From assembly GCA_963971425.1 (NCBI GenBank), contig OZ020519.1, positions 6,588,028 to 6,652,027 of the forward strand: a DNA stretch of 64,000 nt, read 5' to 3'. The translations under genes and the position numbers were made by a program. Under the pieces are notes generated by a model, which was not told where the DNA came from, searched no databases, and saw nothing but the letters and a program-made list of their open reading frames with translations. This document shows positions 10,668-20,850 of this stretch, piece after piece (within the stretch, counting starts at the first letter, position 1; each line of letters begins with the position of its first letter). The DNA is from Bryoerythrophyllum caledonicum. Its lineage: Eukaryota > Streptophyta > Bryopsida > Pottiales > Pottiaceae.

Positions 10668-11045
10668 TAAGGTAGAGGCACCACGAACCGTACCCCCCCG
10701 AGATCCGTTCCAAGAAAAAGCACCTACAATCGTTCCCCAATGCACCAGCTCCCACACCCAGTGCAAAGCAACAGTGATACATGTCCAAGTGAGATTGGCT
10801 CTTAGCTAAGGTGGATCACGGTGACATCAAGAGCGGTTATGAAGCACATGTCCGATGGAAAGTGGTGAGACATGAGTTCTGACTTTGAGGAATTATTGCG
10901 GCCTGGTCACTTGGAATTAAGTTGTGGTTTTTGCACCATACTCATAAATTTCATTTGTCTTTCCGGTGACATTTTTGCTTGATTTTTGTGACTTCAGATG
11001 TGGTCCGTATAGCTTAAAGGGACGGTTAGTGGTGCCTCCACCTTA
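10668..11045. mobile_element. H2-related MITE (TAAGGTAGAGGCACCA ends)
   Basis: The left TAAGGTAGAGGCACCACGAACC is mirrored at the right by GGTTAGTGGTGCCTCCACCTTA. It is ~378 bp and shares only its termini with the H2 copies at 24643 and 51137. TAA/TTA at the ends suggests a PIF/Harbinger-like MITE. Confidence 0.65.
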
Positions 11046-11649
11046 TGTTTGTAGAATGGAGCACTCTGACTACAAAGACATTTCGATGTTATGGGCACTG
11101 TATATAGATGTTGATAGCTTGACATAAATAATAAGCTCATCTCTAGAGGAAAAATTGAGTGTTATTATGCCACAAGTTACACGAATTTGTGCATTGATTA
11201 ACAGTCTTGTGCTTTTTGTTATAATGAGGCTTTGATGATGTAGTCAACTCCTGCAATTATCATACGTGATCCATTCATCTCGAACACAAATTTGGGATGT
11301 CTAGCTCTCCAAATTTACAGATGCAATGGGAAGGTCAGGGGCTTCTATGCCCCATTGGTCCGCTTCCATTTATTGGGGGTGCATTATTTTACAGTTAAGA
11401 AGTCGCGTTGCATTTTCTATTTACTTTTATTTGCTTTTTGAGATAAAGTACATCAGTTCAAGCAGTGCACATTGGTTCCTTTTCCAAAAGAACTTTTATT
11501 TTCTAGCATTTGCACATCTTTTGTTGTTTTTCTTTTGGACACTATGAATATAATATCAGTACTGCCACGGGTAGGATTTTTATGTTGAACAACTCCAAAA
11601 AAAGAATAAGAATTTTTTTGACCAATCCAAGTAGAAGAGGAATACATAA
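11046..11649. other. Intergenic, nothing recognised
   Basis: AT-rich, no coding or repeat signal I can name. Confidence 0.4.
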
Positions 11650-11765
11650 TAGTAAGTGCCAGTTGTATGTGAGTTCAAATCCTCCATTGGACATGGGTTT
11701 GGTGGTAAAACAAATAAACACTTTATTCATGTTGGCCTCCAAATGAGAGAAGTCCAAAACCAAAT
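11650..11765 (+). mobile_element. SINE fragment
   Basis: It contains a B-box-like GAGTTCAAATCC followed by CATTGGACATGGGTTTGGTG and CAAATAAACACTTTATTCA. These match the body of the SINE at 1357-1731 and 54545-54695, in the opposite orientation. The TTC tail is missing. Confidence 0.5.
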
Positions 11766-12279
11766 AATAGGAAGAAAGGCAAGGGCCTTACAAAGTACAA
11801 CAAAGCTTGGATTGCATCATATTACCTTTTCTTCTTTCTTCAAATCTAGCTACATTGACCTCCGTAATATTCAAACCTTGGAAACAATTCTATCATGTTC
11901 TAAATGCCCTGCCATCAAAAAGTAGTCTAATATTAAAAAATGTCAAGTGAGTCCATTCTCACTGACATTTCATAGACAATAGTGGAAGTCTTCGATGCAT
12001 TCCACCAAAAACCATTCCATAAAAAAATAAATTCATGGAGTTTATTTAATGCAAATCCCAAATGTATGCTTCTCATATTGGTTTTGCAACATGATTTGTT
12101 TCCATTACAAACAAATTTTACTATGAATTACCAACGATTTACCAATTGATTTTTTTGAAGGGGCCTTGCGCTAGTCAAGTAGTAAACAAAATAGGAGAAA
12201 AAAGGTGGTGGTCAATTCTAAAAGAGATACCTGTAGAATCCATCAAATCACCCCTACTTCTCATGTTCTACTTTAGCTC
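11766..12279. other. Intergenic, nothing recognised
   Basis: AT-rich, only chance ORFs. Confidence 0.4.
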
Positions 12280-12764
12280 TTAACCCCAAAAGGGCCATTT
12301 CCCTATGGAGGGACTTTTTCCACTTTGGGCACGTTCTTATGGTCTCAATTCTGATCATGAATTTCCAAAAAATAAAATTTAAAGATGCAATATAGTAGTA
12401 GCTTTGTGGAAATGTCATTTTTTTAACACCAAACCTTTTAAAAAACAAATTGTTGCTATTTTGAGTGCAAAATTGGGAATCTAGGCAGCTCCAAAATCTT
12501 GCTAGAAATTTCTATTGACTTTAAGATATTTCAAACATATTAAGAATATTACCTTCTTTGAAGATGTCAATTTTTTTTCATCTTTAATATTGTAATTAAT
12601 TTTATTCCAAGTCAAACATTTTCAAACATTGTTGGGTAGGGGGATCTTGCATTTGAAATGCTATAATCTTCAAATCCGTGTGGTGGATTTCAACCAAAAA
12701 ATATGGCATGTTCAAATAGAAGTCTATTTGAAGACCTTATGGTCAAAACTCAAAAAAAATACTG
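12280..12764 (+). mobile_element. T1 element, internally deleted
   Basis: It starts TTAACCCCAAAAGGGCC and follows the T1 left half up to about GTTGGGTAGGG. It then jumps to right-half sequence (CAAATCCGTGTGG, CTTATGGTCAAAACTC), so roughly half is deleted. It abuts the inverted T1 copy that follows. Confidence 0.6.
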
Positions 12765-13688
12765 TAATCCCTAAAGGCCCATGACAATTTCACACCAAAA
12801 ACCCTTCAAAATTGTTGATTCTAGTGCAATGAGTAATGATGGACACAATACCTTATATTTATAGTTTTTACCTTAGGACCTCAATAAAGACTTATTAAGT
12901 AACATACTTACAAAATTTCAAACACTTTGACTGCACGGATTGAAATATTATAGTGTTTGAAGTCAATAAAATGGTTCATTTTCTTCCCTGCGTTCAGTTG
13001 ATTAGCAGACTTTGACTTCACCTGGTGTCAAATTTTTGAATTGTATAAGATTTAAATTCATTACCATTGTGTTCAGCATGATGATAGTTCCATATAAACC
13101 AATTTTTAGAGGTAAAAAAGGGGTGTAGCTTATTCAAAAACAAGTGTGGAAGGAGTGGAGGTTCAAAAATGGTGAATTCACGTTTTAGTTTTTGTGAACT
13201 TAATATGTTTTAGAATGACAATCCAAACGGTCAATAAGAAGGTTTACACCACATATTGTTGTTAAATAAATAAAAAGTGAAAAATATGAAGATCTCTAGG
13301 TTTTTTGTAGAAAAGAAGAAGTTATTTTCCTTGCCTGCCAGAAATGTGCAAAAAATTAAAAAAATTACACTAAAGACCAAAAAAAATATTGACATCTTCA
13401 AAGACAGTAATATGCTCTACATGAATGAAAAATCTCAATGTCAATAGAAACTTCTAGAAATTTTTTGGAGCTGCCTGGAATCCCCAATTCTATAAAATAA
13501 AATAAAATGGGTAGTTCTAACTTTCAAACCATGAATTCCCCAAAAAAAAAAAACTCTTCACGAAGCTCTTTGAAGGTGCAACTTGATATAAAAATTTCAA
13601 TTTTTTATTTTTTATTTTTTCAAATTACAGGAACGTGCGGAAAATCAAAATTGTCCTCCTAGGGGACACTTGGTCCTTTAGGGGTTAA
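12765..13688 (-). mobile_element. T1 element, inverted copy
   Basis: From TAATCCCTAAAGGCCC to GGTCCTTTAGGGGTTAA, matching the reverse complement of the 9568 copy throughout (for example GCACGGATTGAAATATTATAG and TCTATGACATT-like blocks). The left TTAA has decayed to TAAT. Together with the preceding fragment it forms an inverted pair. Confidence 0.7.
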
Positions 13689-13882
13689 TATGTGAACTTT
13701 TATGCCTCTTTTTACCGTGGCAATTTTGGACTAGCTTTGGAGCAAAATTTGCGGTGGTCCTTGAGGGGTTAAATGACTGGAAGCAGAAACTTAATCAAGG
13801 GAACAACTCAATTCCACCCCAACATTCCTCACAAAGCACAAATATAAAAGTTTATCCAGGTGAAGTATGCTATGGGATCCTA

Positions 13883-14311
13883 TTATCCGCTTCCAATGCA
13901 AGGATGCATGTCCTTCACGCGCAACTCATATGATGAAGCTCTTGGGTTCCGCATTGGCTCCAGCAGCACAAAGGTTGCATGTTTCTCATGCCCAGCTTAA
14001 AGCATGAACTTCTGAGCTTGCTTTTGCATTCTTTTCGAGCGCCTCCATCCCACTAAAGCCATTGGAGATTCTGATCGGGCATGATTCACATTGTCGTTTC
14101 ATAGTTGGTTGCAGACATTTGGACGACTGCGGCCACCCTGTGGCAAAGAATTGAACCGTAAAATTAAAGCAGCCATAAAGGTCCCAGAATTCCACATGTG
14201 GATGCCACAGAGGGATGACACAACAACCCTGTCCCCAGGATCCCATCCTCTTTCTATGCGGAAACCTGCACCCAAAAGCTTCTTCTCGTGGGCCAACACG
14301 TATTCTGGCAA
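13883..14311 (-). pseudogene. Unidentified decayed coding sequence
   Basis: On the minus strand one frame reads as plausible protein for about 140 codons but is broken by TGA and TAA. Readable pieces include LPEYVLAHEKKLLGAGFRI, NSGTFMAALILRFNSLP, SPMALVGWRRSKRMQKQ and KHATFVLLEPMRNP. The pieces stay in one frame across the stops, which is what a once-coding sequence would show. I do not recognise the family. It may be an exon of a dead gene or of a transposon protein. Confidence 0.45.
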
Positions 14312-15974
14312 GCTTGCAATTTACATCCTCTTTGCATGTAAAGACATATATAATTTCGGCTTGTTTCCAACTTGTATTCATCTTGTATCCGGACTTGTAT
14401 CCAACTTGTGCACCAAGGGCGGTAACATGTCAGGAGCAGCTCACTAATTGTCGGTGGACACAAGAGAATTTTCATCTTTTTTTGTTGAATGACCCGGAAA
14501 TTTAGTTTCTTTCATTTTGGGAATTTGTTTGTCTTTTATTTGTTTGTTTTTCCAACCATAATTTGTTAAAAGCATGAGTGATATTTCTTTGTCAACCCAC
14601 GGCGATTTCAGAAAATGCTTGACTGATATGGTAAAAGCTTTTCCGGTTGGAGTGTGGAAGGAATTTGAGACCATGCTCTAGCACGTAACCCAATTGTACT
14701 CATCAACTTCATGACTTGTGCACTGCAAAGATGTTACATTTTGTTGAAACCAACACATGGTTGCACTTATGAAGGAACTGCAAGAATTGGAGCTAGACGA
14801 ATTATGTCTGACTGCCTTTGTCAGCTTCATCATTGATCCCTCGATTACTTGACGGACGGGGCATGTACATTAGTACCGTTATATACCACTCATCAATTGT
14901 CTCCCGCTGCAGAAAGAAATGAGTAAGTTGTTGATGGGGGATATTCAATAACTTGGCATCGGTAAGTTTGGTGGCTATTCACAAACTACTTATAGGACCG
15001 AGGCCTTCAAGAGGCTTCTCCACCAAGAGAGAGTGTAACCGTAGGATCTTCTTCTAAACGTATTTGAGATGATGTGATAAGCTGTTTCTGTTAATTTTGA
15101 CCAGAAAGATAATTGCATTTGAAGTGAAAAGAATTTATGCCCCTAACGGACAATTGGTAACCCAAGGGTTAAGAAAAGCTATTCAAAGACATTACATATA
15201 AGTTTCAATAAGATATTAACCTTCCTTTCTGAAATATTACTAATTTTTTACGTCTAATAGCAACTAGGAGCTTGGTGATAAATCTATACTTAGTCAATGG
15301 TGGTCTCTAAACTCAAGCTAAACTTATTTTTAGCCACCATTGAGAACTCTCATTTGAGTTCGTATTGTACCATGAATCAAACCCACCAAGTTGTCTTCTT
15401 TGAGCCAATAGTTGAAACATAGAACTATGAATAACCCATAATGATAACTAAAAATGAGAAAAGAAGTCAAAACTTACGGTATCGTGTCCGACTTCACAGA
15501 TAACTCTTTTTTTGCTTTTTTTCTCTTTTTTGTCGGAAGGAAACAACTTGTTGTTGTTGTCACCGTTACAGCAATATTACTAGGTGAACCACTCTGGGCC
15601 AAAGCACATGCATGGGGTCAGCTCATCATCATCAGCATCAGCAGCGGCTTAAGCGTACCAACATGTCTGCTGCAATGGCGTGGCCGGTCTACCACCCGGC
15701 CCCCGTCCCTACGATCATTTTCCTCTGCACTATCTGCTGGCACAACCAACACATTCCACCCCGGCCTTAAATCTCCGCTGCAGACACGCGCTAGTACCAC
15801 ACCCCATCATTCTCCCTCTTGTCCGATGTGCTTGGCCTCCTCACCGATTCACCCCTTTTTACTCTTTTGCAGGAACCAGGAGTTTCGGATTTGAGGTACA
15901 AATATAAGGTGGTATTTACTATTTTAGAACCGTCAAGATACTACTAGAAAGATGGCATGAGTATGGTAGACGAG
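14312..15974. other. Intergenic, nothing firm
   Basis: It includes a somewhat GC-richer patch at 15540-15890 with several open frames but no recognisable domain, and otherwise AT-rich DNA. No RNA gene or repeat seen. Confidence 0.35.
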
Positions 15975-16317
15975 TAAGGTAAGCCCCCCTAAAACCGACA
16001 AGTTAGGGAATGTGCATATATGGAGAGAGGAGATAATTATACTACTATTTTTCAATGATAGCCAATAGAATTACAAATCCAACCCAAGTGCTTTCATATT
16101 TTTCCGATGAAAACTGAATTAATTATGAATTTTCAAACTGTGCAGCCATGTTTAGTAGGTACCTCCAATAACCAACAACCAAAGTAAGGGTCTTGACTAA
16201 TAGCAAACCTCCATTTGGAGCTGAGTTGGTGGTAATGGGATGGAAGAGGGTTGGATATACCCCGATTTTATAGGTGTTGGCTATGGGTTTCTGTTGGTTA
16301 CGGGGAGGCTTACCTTA
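15975..16317 (-). mobile_element. H1 MITE, inverted copy
   Basis: It runs from TAAGGTAAGCCCCCCTAAAA to GGGGAGGCTTACCTTA, 343 bp, with symmetrical TAA/TTA at the two ends. Inner words such as TAATTATGAATTTTCAAACT are the reverse complement of the copy at 719-1070. Confidence 0.75.
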
Positions 16318-16324
16318 TACTAAC

Positions 16325-16503
16325 CCTTAAACGTCAAAAGGTGCCACTCGTGGCCACAATACTCCAAAGAAGAAGAACTCGAGTCCCTCTGAGGGGGCCG
16401 GAGTGAATAAAGTGTTTGTTTGTTCCACCACTAAATCAATGTCCACTAGACAAAGGTTTAGTAGTATGAAACTACTCTCCTCTCTTGAGGGTAGACACTA
16501 TGT
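16325..16503 (-). mobile_element. T2 end fragment fused to a SINE fragment
   Basis: 16321-16367 is the first ~45 bp of T2 (TAACCCTTAAACGTCAAAAG, then GGTGCCACTCGTGGCCAC). It switches abruptly at about 16368 to the SINE tail (AGAAGAAGAACTCGAGTCCC on plus), running to about 16503 (TTGAGGGTAGACACT). The SINE is in minus orientation and apparently inserted into or truncated the MITE. Confidence 0.6.
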
Positions 16504-17394
16504 AACCAGTAACAGTAACCAAGGACCAATCAGAGCCACATGGCTCATTTTGAAGAGATGAAATGTAAAGGTTAAGTATGTGTTTTTTTAACGTTTTTGT
16601 GGGGTATCATTTAATTCGAAAAGATGTTGGTTGTTTTCAAAAAAAAAATTGGAGAATGGACATCGCATGTTGGATAGCAATGGTGTTAATTTTTGTGAAT
16701 GTCTCTTTAATTGGGTTTATGGGAATATTGAATGTTTTTTTGAGACTTTTCATAGAAGAGATAAAGGTAGTAGCTCTAGCTCCAGCGGTGATGACAATAA
16801 GGGGGTAAACTTTCCAACCAAGAGCTGCAATGTTGTTAATAATTGGTTGGTATTTATGAATTTTGTTTTCAATTGCTTCTGAGGAAAATTTATCATTACG
16901 ATAATTGAATCTGATAATTTGGATAGTAAGGTTTGTGTTTATGTGGACCGGTCAAGGGTCTTTATATGATAGTCCTTTAACGCATAATATGTTTGGTTTA
17001 AATCTGGCATTACAATGACATCTTTGGATTCCACATGTGTATGGAAGTAGCCATGGTGGGACCTTGTTTTCTTGTGGATTGTCGTTGAAGGTTTGGGCGT
17101 TCATAAGTATAAAGCATTTGGATTTGTTTGAGGATACAATTAGTTTCCGGATTTCTCATACCACTTTGTTGTGTCTTTTGACAATTAGAGAGTGTATGTG
17201 ATGGTTTTGGCATTTGACGAGTACGTGTAACCATGTGTCCGAGTCCGTGGATGTGCATATTGGGCATATTATGGATGGAAATAGTTCTATCCCAAAGAAG
17301 AGTTGTTTGCGGGCATTTCCCATATATTGTCTCAAAGGTAAGTTGTTAAGGCATGTTTTTTGTGAGTCTGTAGTCCACAATATTATACATGCAA
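16504..17394. other. Intergenic, nothing firm
   Basis: On the minus strand around 17040-17330 the frames hold words such as GNARKQLFFGIELFPSIICP and STDSDTWLHVLVKCQN. The latter resembles the tail of plant LINE-type reverse transcriptases (a CxxC...H..HL..C-like segment). The match is too short and broken to annotate as an element. Confidence 0.35.
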
Positions 17395-17478
17395 AGTGTT
17401 GTATTTGAACATGATCATTTCAAAATATGTATCTTATCATGTTCAAATAGAACACCATACATGTAGGATATTGTAGCC
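17395..17478 (-). mobile_element. T2 MITE fragment
   Basis: Contains TATCTTATCATGTTCAAATA, ACACCATACATGTAGGATAT and TGTAGCCACTAG, the reverse complement of T2's left half. Both ends are missing. Confidence 0.55.
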
Positions 17479-17540
17479 ACTAGGCGGCAATTATGATAGT
17501 CATGGGTTAAACAATGACTTGCTATGGTATGGATTGCCAC

Positions 17541-17899
17541 TAAGGTAACCCCCCTAGTAACCAATCAAAACCCATAATTGACACTTATAAAATTAGGGTA
17601 TATCCAACCCACTTCCAGCCCATTACCATCCATTTAGCTCCAAATAGAGGTTTGCTATTAGCCACAATTCCTTACTTTTGGTGGACGCTTATGGGGGCTA
17701 GCTATTGGCAGCCACGAGCTAAATATGGCAACATCCTTTGAAAATTCATAACTAATTTGCATTTCATCAAAAAAATAGGAAACCTCTTGGGTTGAAATTG
17801 CACTTCTATTGGCTATCATTGAAAAGCCAATTGTTTTATTATTTGTTCCCTCCATATATACACATTGCTTAACTTCTTAGTTATGAGGGGTTTATCTTA
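17541..17899 (+). mobile_element. H1 MITE
   Basis: It starts TAAGGTAACCCCCCTAG and ends GAGGGGTTTATCTTA. Inner sequence (CCATTTAGCTCCAAATAGAGG, ATTCATAACTAATTTGC) matches the other H1 copies. Confidence 0.7.
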
Positions 17900-17943
17900 G
17901 TTGTTGGATTGACTTGTTGGAGAGCTCATGTTGTTGTTACAGG

Positions 17944-18170
17944 GTTAGCCCTTGAACGTGAGAAGGTGCCACTAGTTGCCACATTGTTCTACATGTATGG
18001 TGTCCTATTTGAAGATGATAAGGTTCATGTATTGGAATGACCCCAAAATGAAAGATGTTAGTTGAAGAATCTTGAATCCAAAGGTGTAAGTCTTGCTAAC
18101 TTAATACAATTTTTGCACCCCTTAGAATACAAAACATGCCTCTATCTACAATTCCCAACTCGCGTTTAAG
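17944..18170 (+). mobile_element. T2 MITE, right end eroded
   Basis: It begins GTTAGCCCTTGAACGTGAG, GGTGCCACTAGTTGCCAC and follows the family through GAATCCAAAGGTGTAAGTCT. The right end is not recognisable. Confidence 0.6.
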
Positions 18171-18221
18171 GATTATATGAGGAAGTGATGAATTATACTG
18201 AGGTGCTTTTGGACGAGACCA

Positions 18222-18428
18222 CTACACTAAAATGATGTTTAGTGTATCCACACTAATTGATTTGGATGTGCTATAGTTTTTTTGCTTTGGATGAAGGATT
18301 TCACCGAGATCACAACTCTCTATAATTAAAGAGGCAAATCATTGAAAACATAGTTGGTAGAAATATTCATCAAGAGTATAATTTATAGCATTCTTGAGTC
18401 AATTAGTGTGAATACACTAAATATCATT
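18222..18428. mobile_element. P-family MITE
   Basis: It begins CTACACTAAAATGATGTTTAG and ends GAATACACTAAATATCATTTT, with inner TTGATTTGGATGTGC and AATATTCATCAAGAGT. It directly abuts the T1 copy that starts at 18429. Confidence 0.6.
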
Positions 18429-20319
18429 TTAACCACTAAATGAAAAAAATGCCAAGGCGGGCTTTTGCATATCTTGGGCACGTTCCCATGATTGCAATTT
18501 ATATTTGCAATTCTTGAAATTTGGTATAGAGATGCGAGAAGACAAGAGGTTCGTGCAGTTATAATTTTTCATTCTCATCGGACTTATAGAAAAAAATTAT
18601 GCTCTTTAAAAGAAAAAATTGTCGAGTGCGTGCACATGGGGCGACTCCAAAAACTTTGGCTAGAACACTCTAGTAAATTTGAGATTCACAAGACTAGCAA
18701 GTAATATTATTTCCTTTTTTCCACCAAAAAATATTTCTTGCCTTTAGTGAAAAAATGCATTTTATCCCAAGTCAAAGATTTTCATACATTGCCACACATT
18801 GTTGGGCAAGGAACCAAAAATACTTCTTCTTTCCACATAAAACTTGAAGATCTTAATAATCTCCACTATTTATTTTACTATTACAAGACGTGGTGTAAAC
18901 CTTCTTACTGACGGCTCGGATCATCATTCTAAAACATAGTTTGTTCCCAAAAAATTAAAACGTGAACTGACACTTTCTGAACCTCGACTCCTTGCACAAA
19001 CTTTTTGAATATGCTACACCCCTTCTCTACCTCTAAAAATTGGTGTACAAGGAGTTAATATTATGGTCAATATGATAATATAAAATTTAGACCTTGTGTA
19101 GTGCAAAACTTTGACACCAAGTGAAGTCAAAGTCAGTTGATCCACTTAATGCAAGGATGAAAATGAACCATTTTTCCTACTTTAACCCCTAAAGACCCAA
19201 GGCATTTTCACACCAAAAACACTTCAAAACTACTCGTTCTTGTGTAATGAGTAATGAGGTAATCAAAACCTTTTATATTTCTACACTTAACCATAGGATC
19301 TAAGTTAAGACTTATTCATCAATGTCCTCACAAAATTTCATAAACTTTGACCGCACGGATTGAAAGATTATAATGTTTGAAGTAGAGAAAACCGTTCTTT
19401 CTCTTCCCTGCTTTGAGTGGATGAGCAGACTTTGACTACACTTGGTGTCAAACTTATGCACTACACAAGGTCTTAAAACAATACCATCATGTTGATCATG
19501 ATTTTATTTCCTTGTACACCAAGGTTTATAGGTAGAGAAGGGGTGTAGCATATTCAAAACAAATGTGCAAGGAGTGGAGGTTCAAAAATTGCCAATTCAC
19601 ATTATATTTTTATGTGAACTATATATGTTTTAGAATGATAATCCGAATGGTCAATAAGAAGGTTTACACCACATCTTGTAGTAGAAAAAACATAATGCAA
19701 GAAATATCAAGATCTTTAAATTTTATGTGGACAAGAAGTTTTTTTGGTACCTTGCTCGACAGTGTGTGACAATGTGTGGAAATGTTTGACTTAGATTATT
19801 ATGCTATTTTCCACTAAAGACAAGAGATTTATTTTGACAACATGAAAGGAAATGATATTACTTGCTAGTATTGAAAATCTCACATTTAATAGATTGTCGT
19901 AGCAAAAGTTGTTGGAGGTGCCCGATGTGTCCACTCTCCCCATTTGAAATTCAAAATCCTATAATTTTTTCATAAAATGTCAAATTTAGTGGAAAATTAG
20001 ACTCACACGAAGCTTTTAGCATCTACAATAGAAATTTAAAAAAGGAATGCTATAAATTGACACCATAAGAACCTGCCCAAACCTTCAAGAGTCTTCCGAG
20101 GGGACTCTTGGGCCTTTAGGAGTTAAACACTACAATCTTTCAATCTGGGCAATCATAGTTGATGAAAAATTGTAAGTATGTCATTTATGAAGTGTTTAAT
20201 GAGATCCTACCATTAAAACTAGAAATACAATTTTTTGTTTCCTTCCTTACTCATTGCACTAGAATCAACAGGTTTGAAGTGCTTTTGGTGTGAAATTGTG
20301 AAGGAAATTTAGGAGTTAA
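18429..20319 (+). mobile_element. T1 element split by a second T1
   Basis: The outer copy starts TTAACCACTAAATG and ends AATTTAGGAGTTAA. Its left part runs to 19185, an inverted T1 fills 19182-20126, and the right part resumes at 20127 with ACACTACAATCTTTCAATC. The other T1 copies have this same place uninterrupted (for example ACTTCAAACACTATAATATT at 24117-24135). Removing the inner copy and one TTAA restores the expected order. Confidence 0.75.
19182..20126 (-). mobile_element. Inner T1 element with TTAA target duplication
   Basis: The inner copy begins CCCCTAAAGACCCAAGGC (19186) and ends GGGCCTTTAGGAG (20122). It is flanked on both sides by TTAA, and the host copy supplies the target TTTAAACACT. 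This is direct evidence for a TTAA target duplication. Confidence 0.8.
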
Positions 20320-20850
20320 GGGCCTCTTTATGCTGCAAACCAAGTTGAGAGGCCAAACTTCCAAAAGCCTAGTGAAGGTCCCTCGCTTCAAATCCAAAGG
20401 ATGGCCTTTGGTAGCCATGGCCTTTGGAAGTAGTATACAATCAGAAGAGGCCATCAAGTGGACCAAATCATTTTTTAACATAAATTAAAGAAGAATTATA
20501 GCAATGAATAGTACTAGTCGATAATCAAGTTATTTGAAAAAGACTTATAAATATACATATCTTATTTTTTCATAGCTATTTCAGAACGGCTTGTTGCATT
20601 TTCCGTCACGCCCACCTCAAAGCGGTAGATTGGACGGAAATTCCGGGTGACACAAAATCGAGGCACTTTGTCTGCCACGTAGGAAAAAAAGGTACTTGCC
20701 ACATCATTTTCTCATCCTTTCTCCTCTTAAGCTGATTTTTTCACCATAAAGCCAAATTTGAGGGACTTCTCAATTTTGACCAATCACAACATTTGAGAAT
20801 GCTTCAACTTGCGGCTTCTTGCCTTAGAATTTGCAACGTAAAGTGGCCCT
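20319..20850. mobile_element. MITE-like, AGGGCC ends
   Basis: The left AGGGCCTCTTTATGCTGCAAA is mirrored at the right by TTTGCAACGTAAAGTGGCCCT. It is ~530 bp and non-coding. GGGCC-type termini are seen in Tourist/PIF-Harbinger MITEs, but the target duplication is not clear here. Confidence 0.5.
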
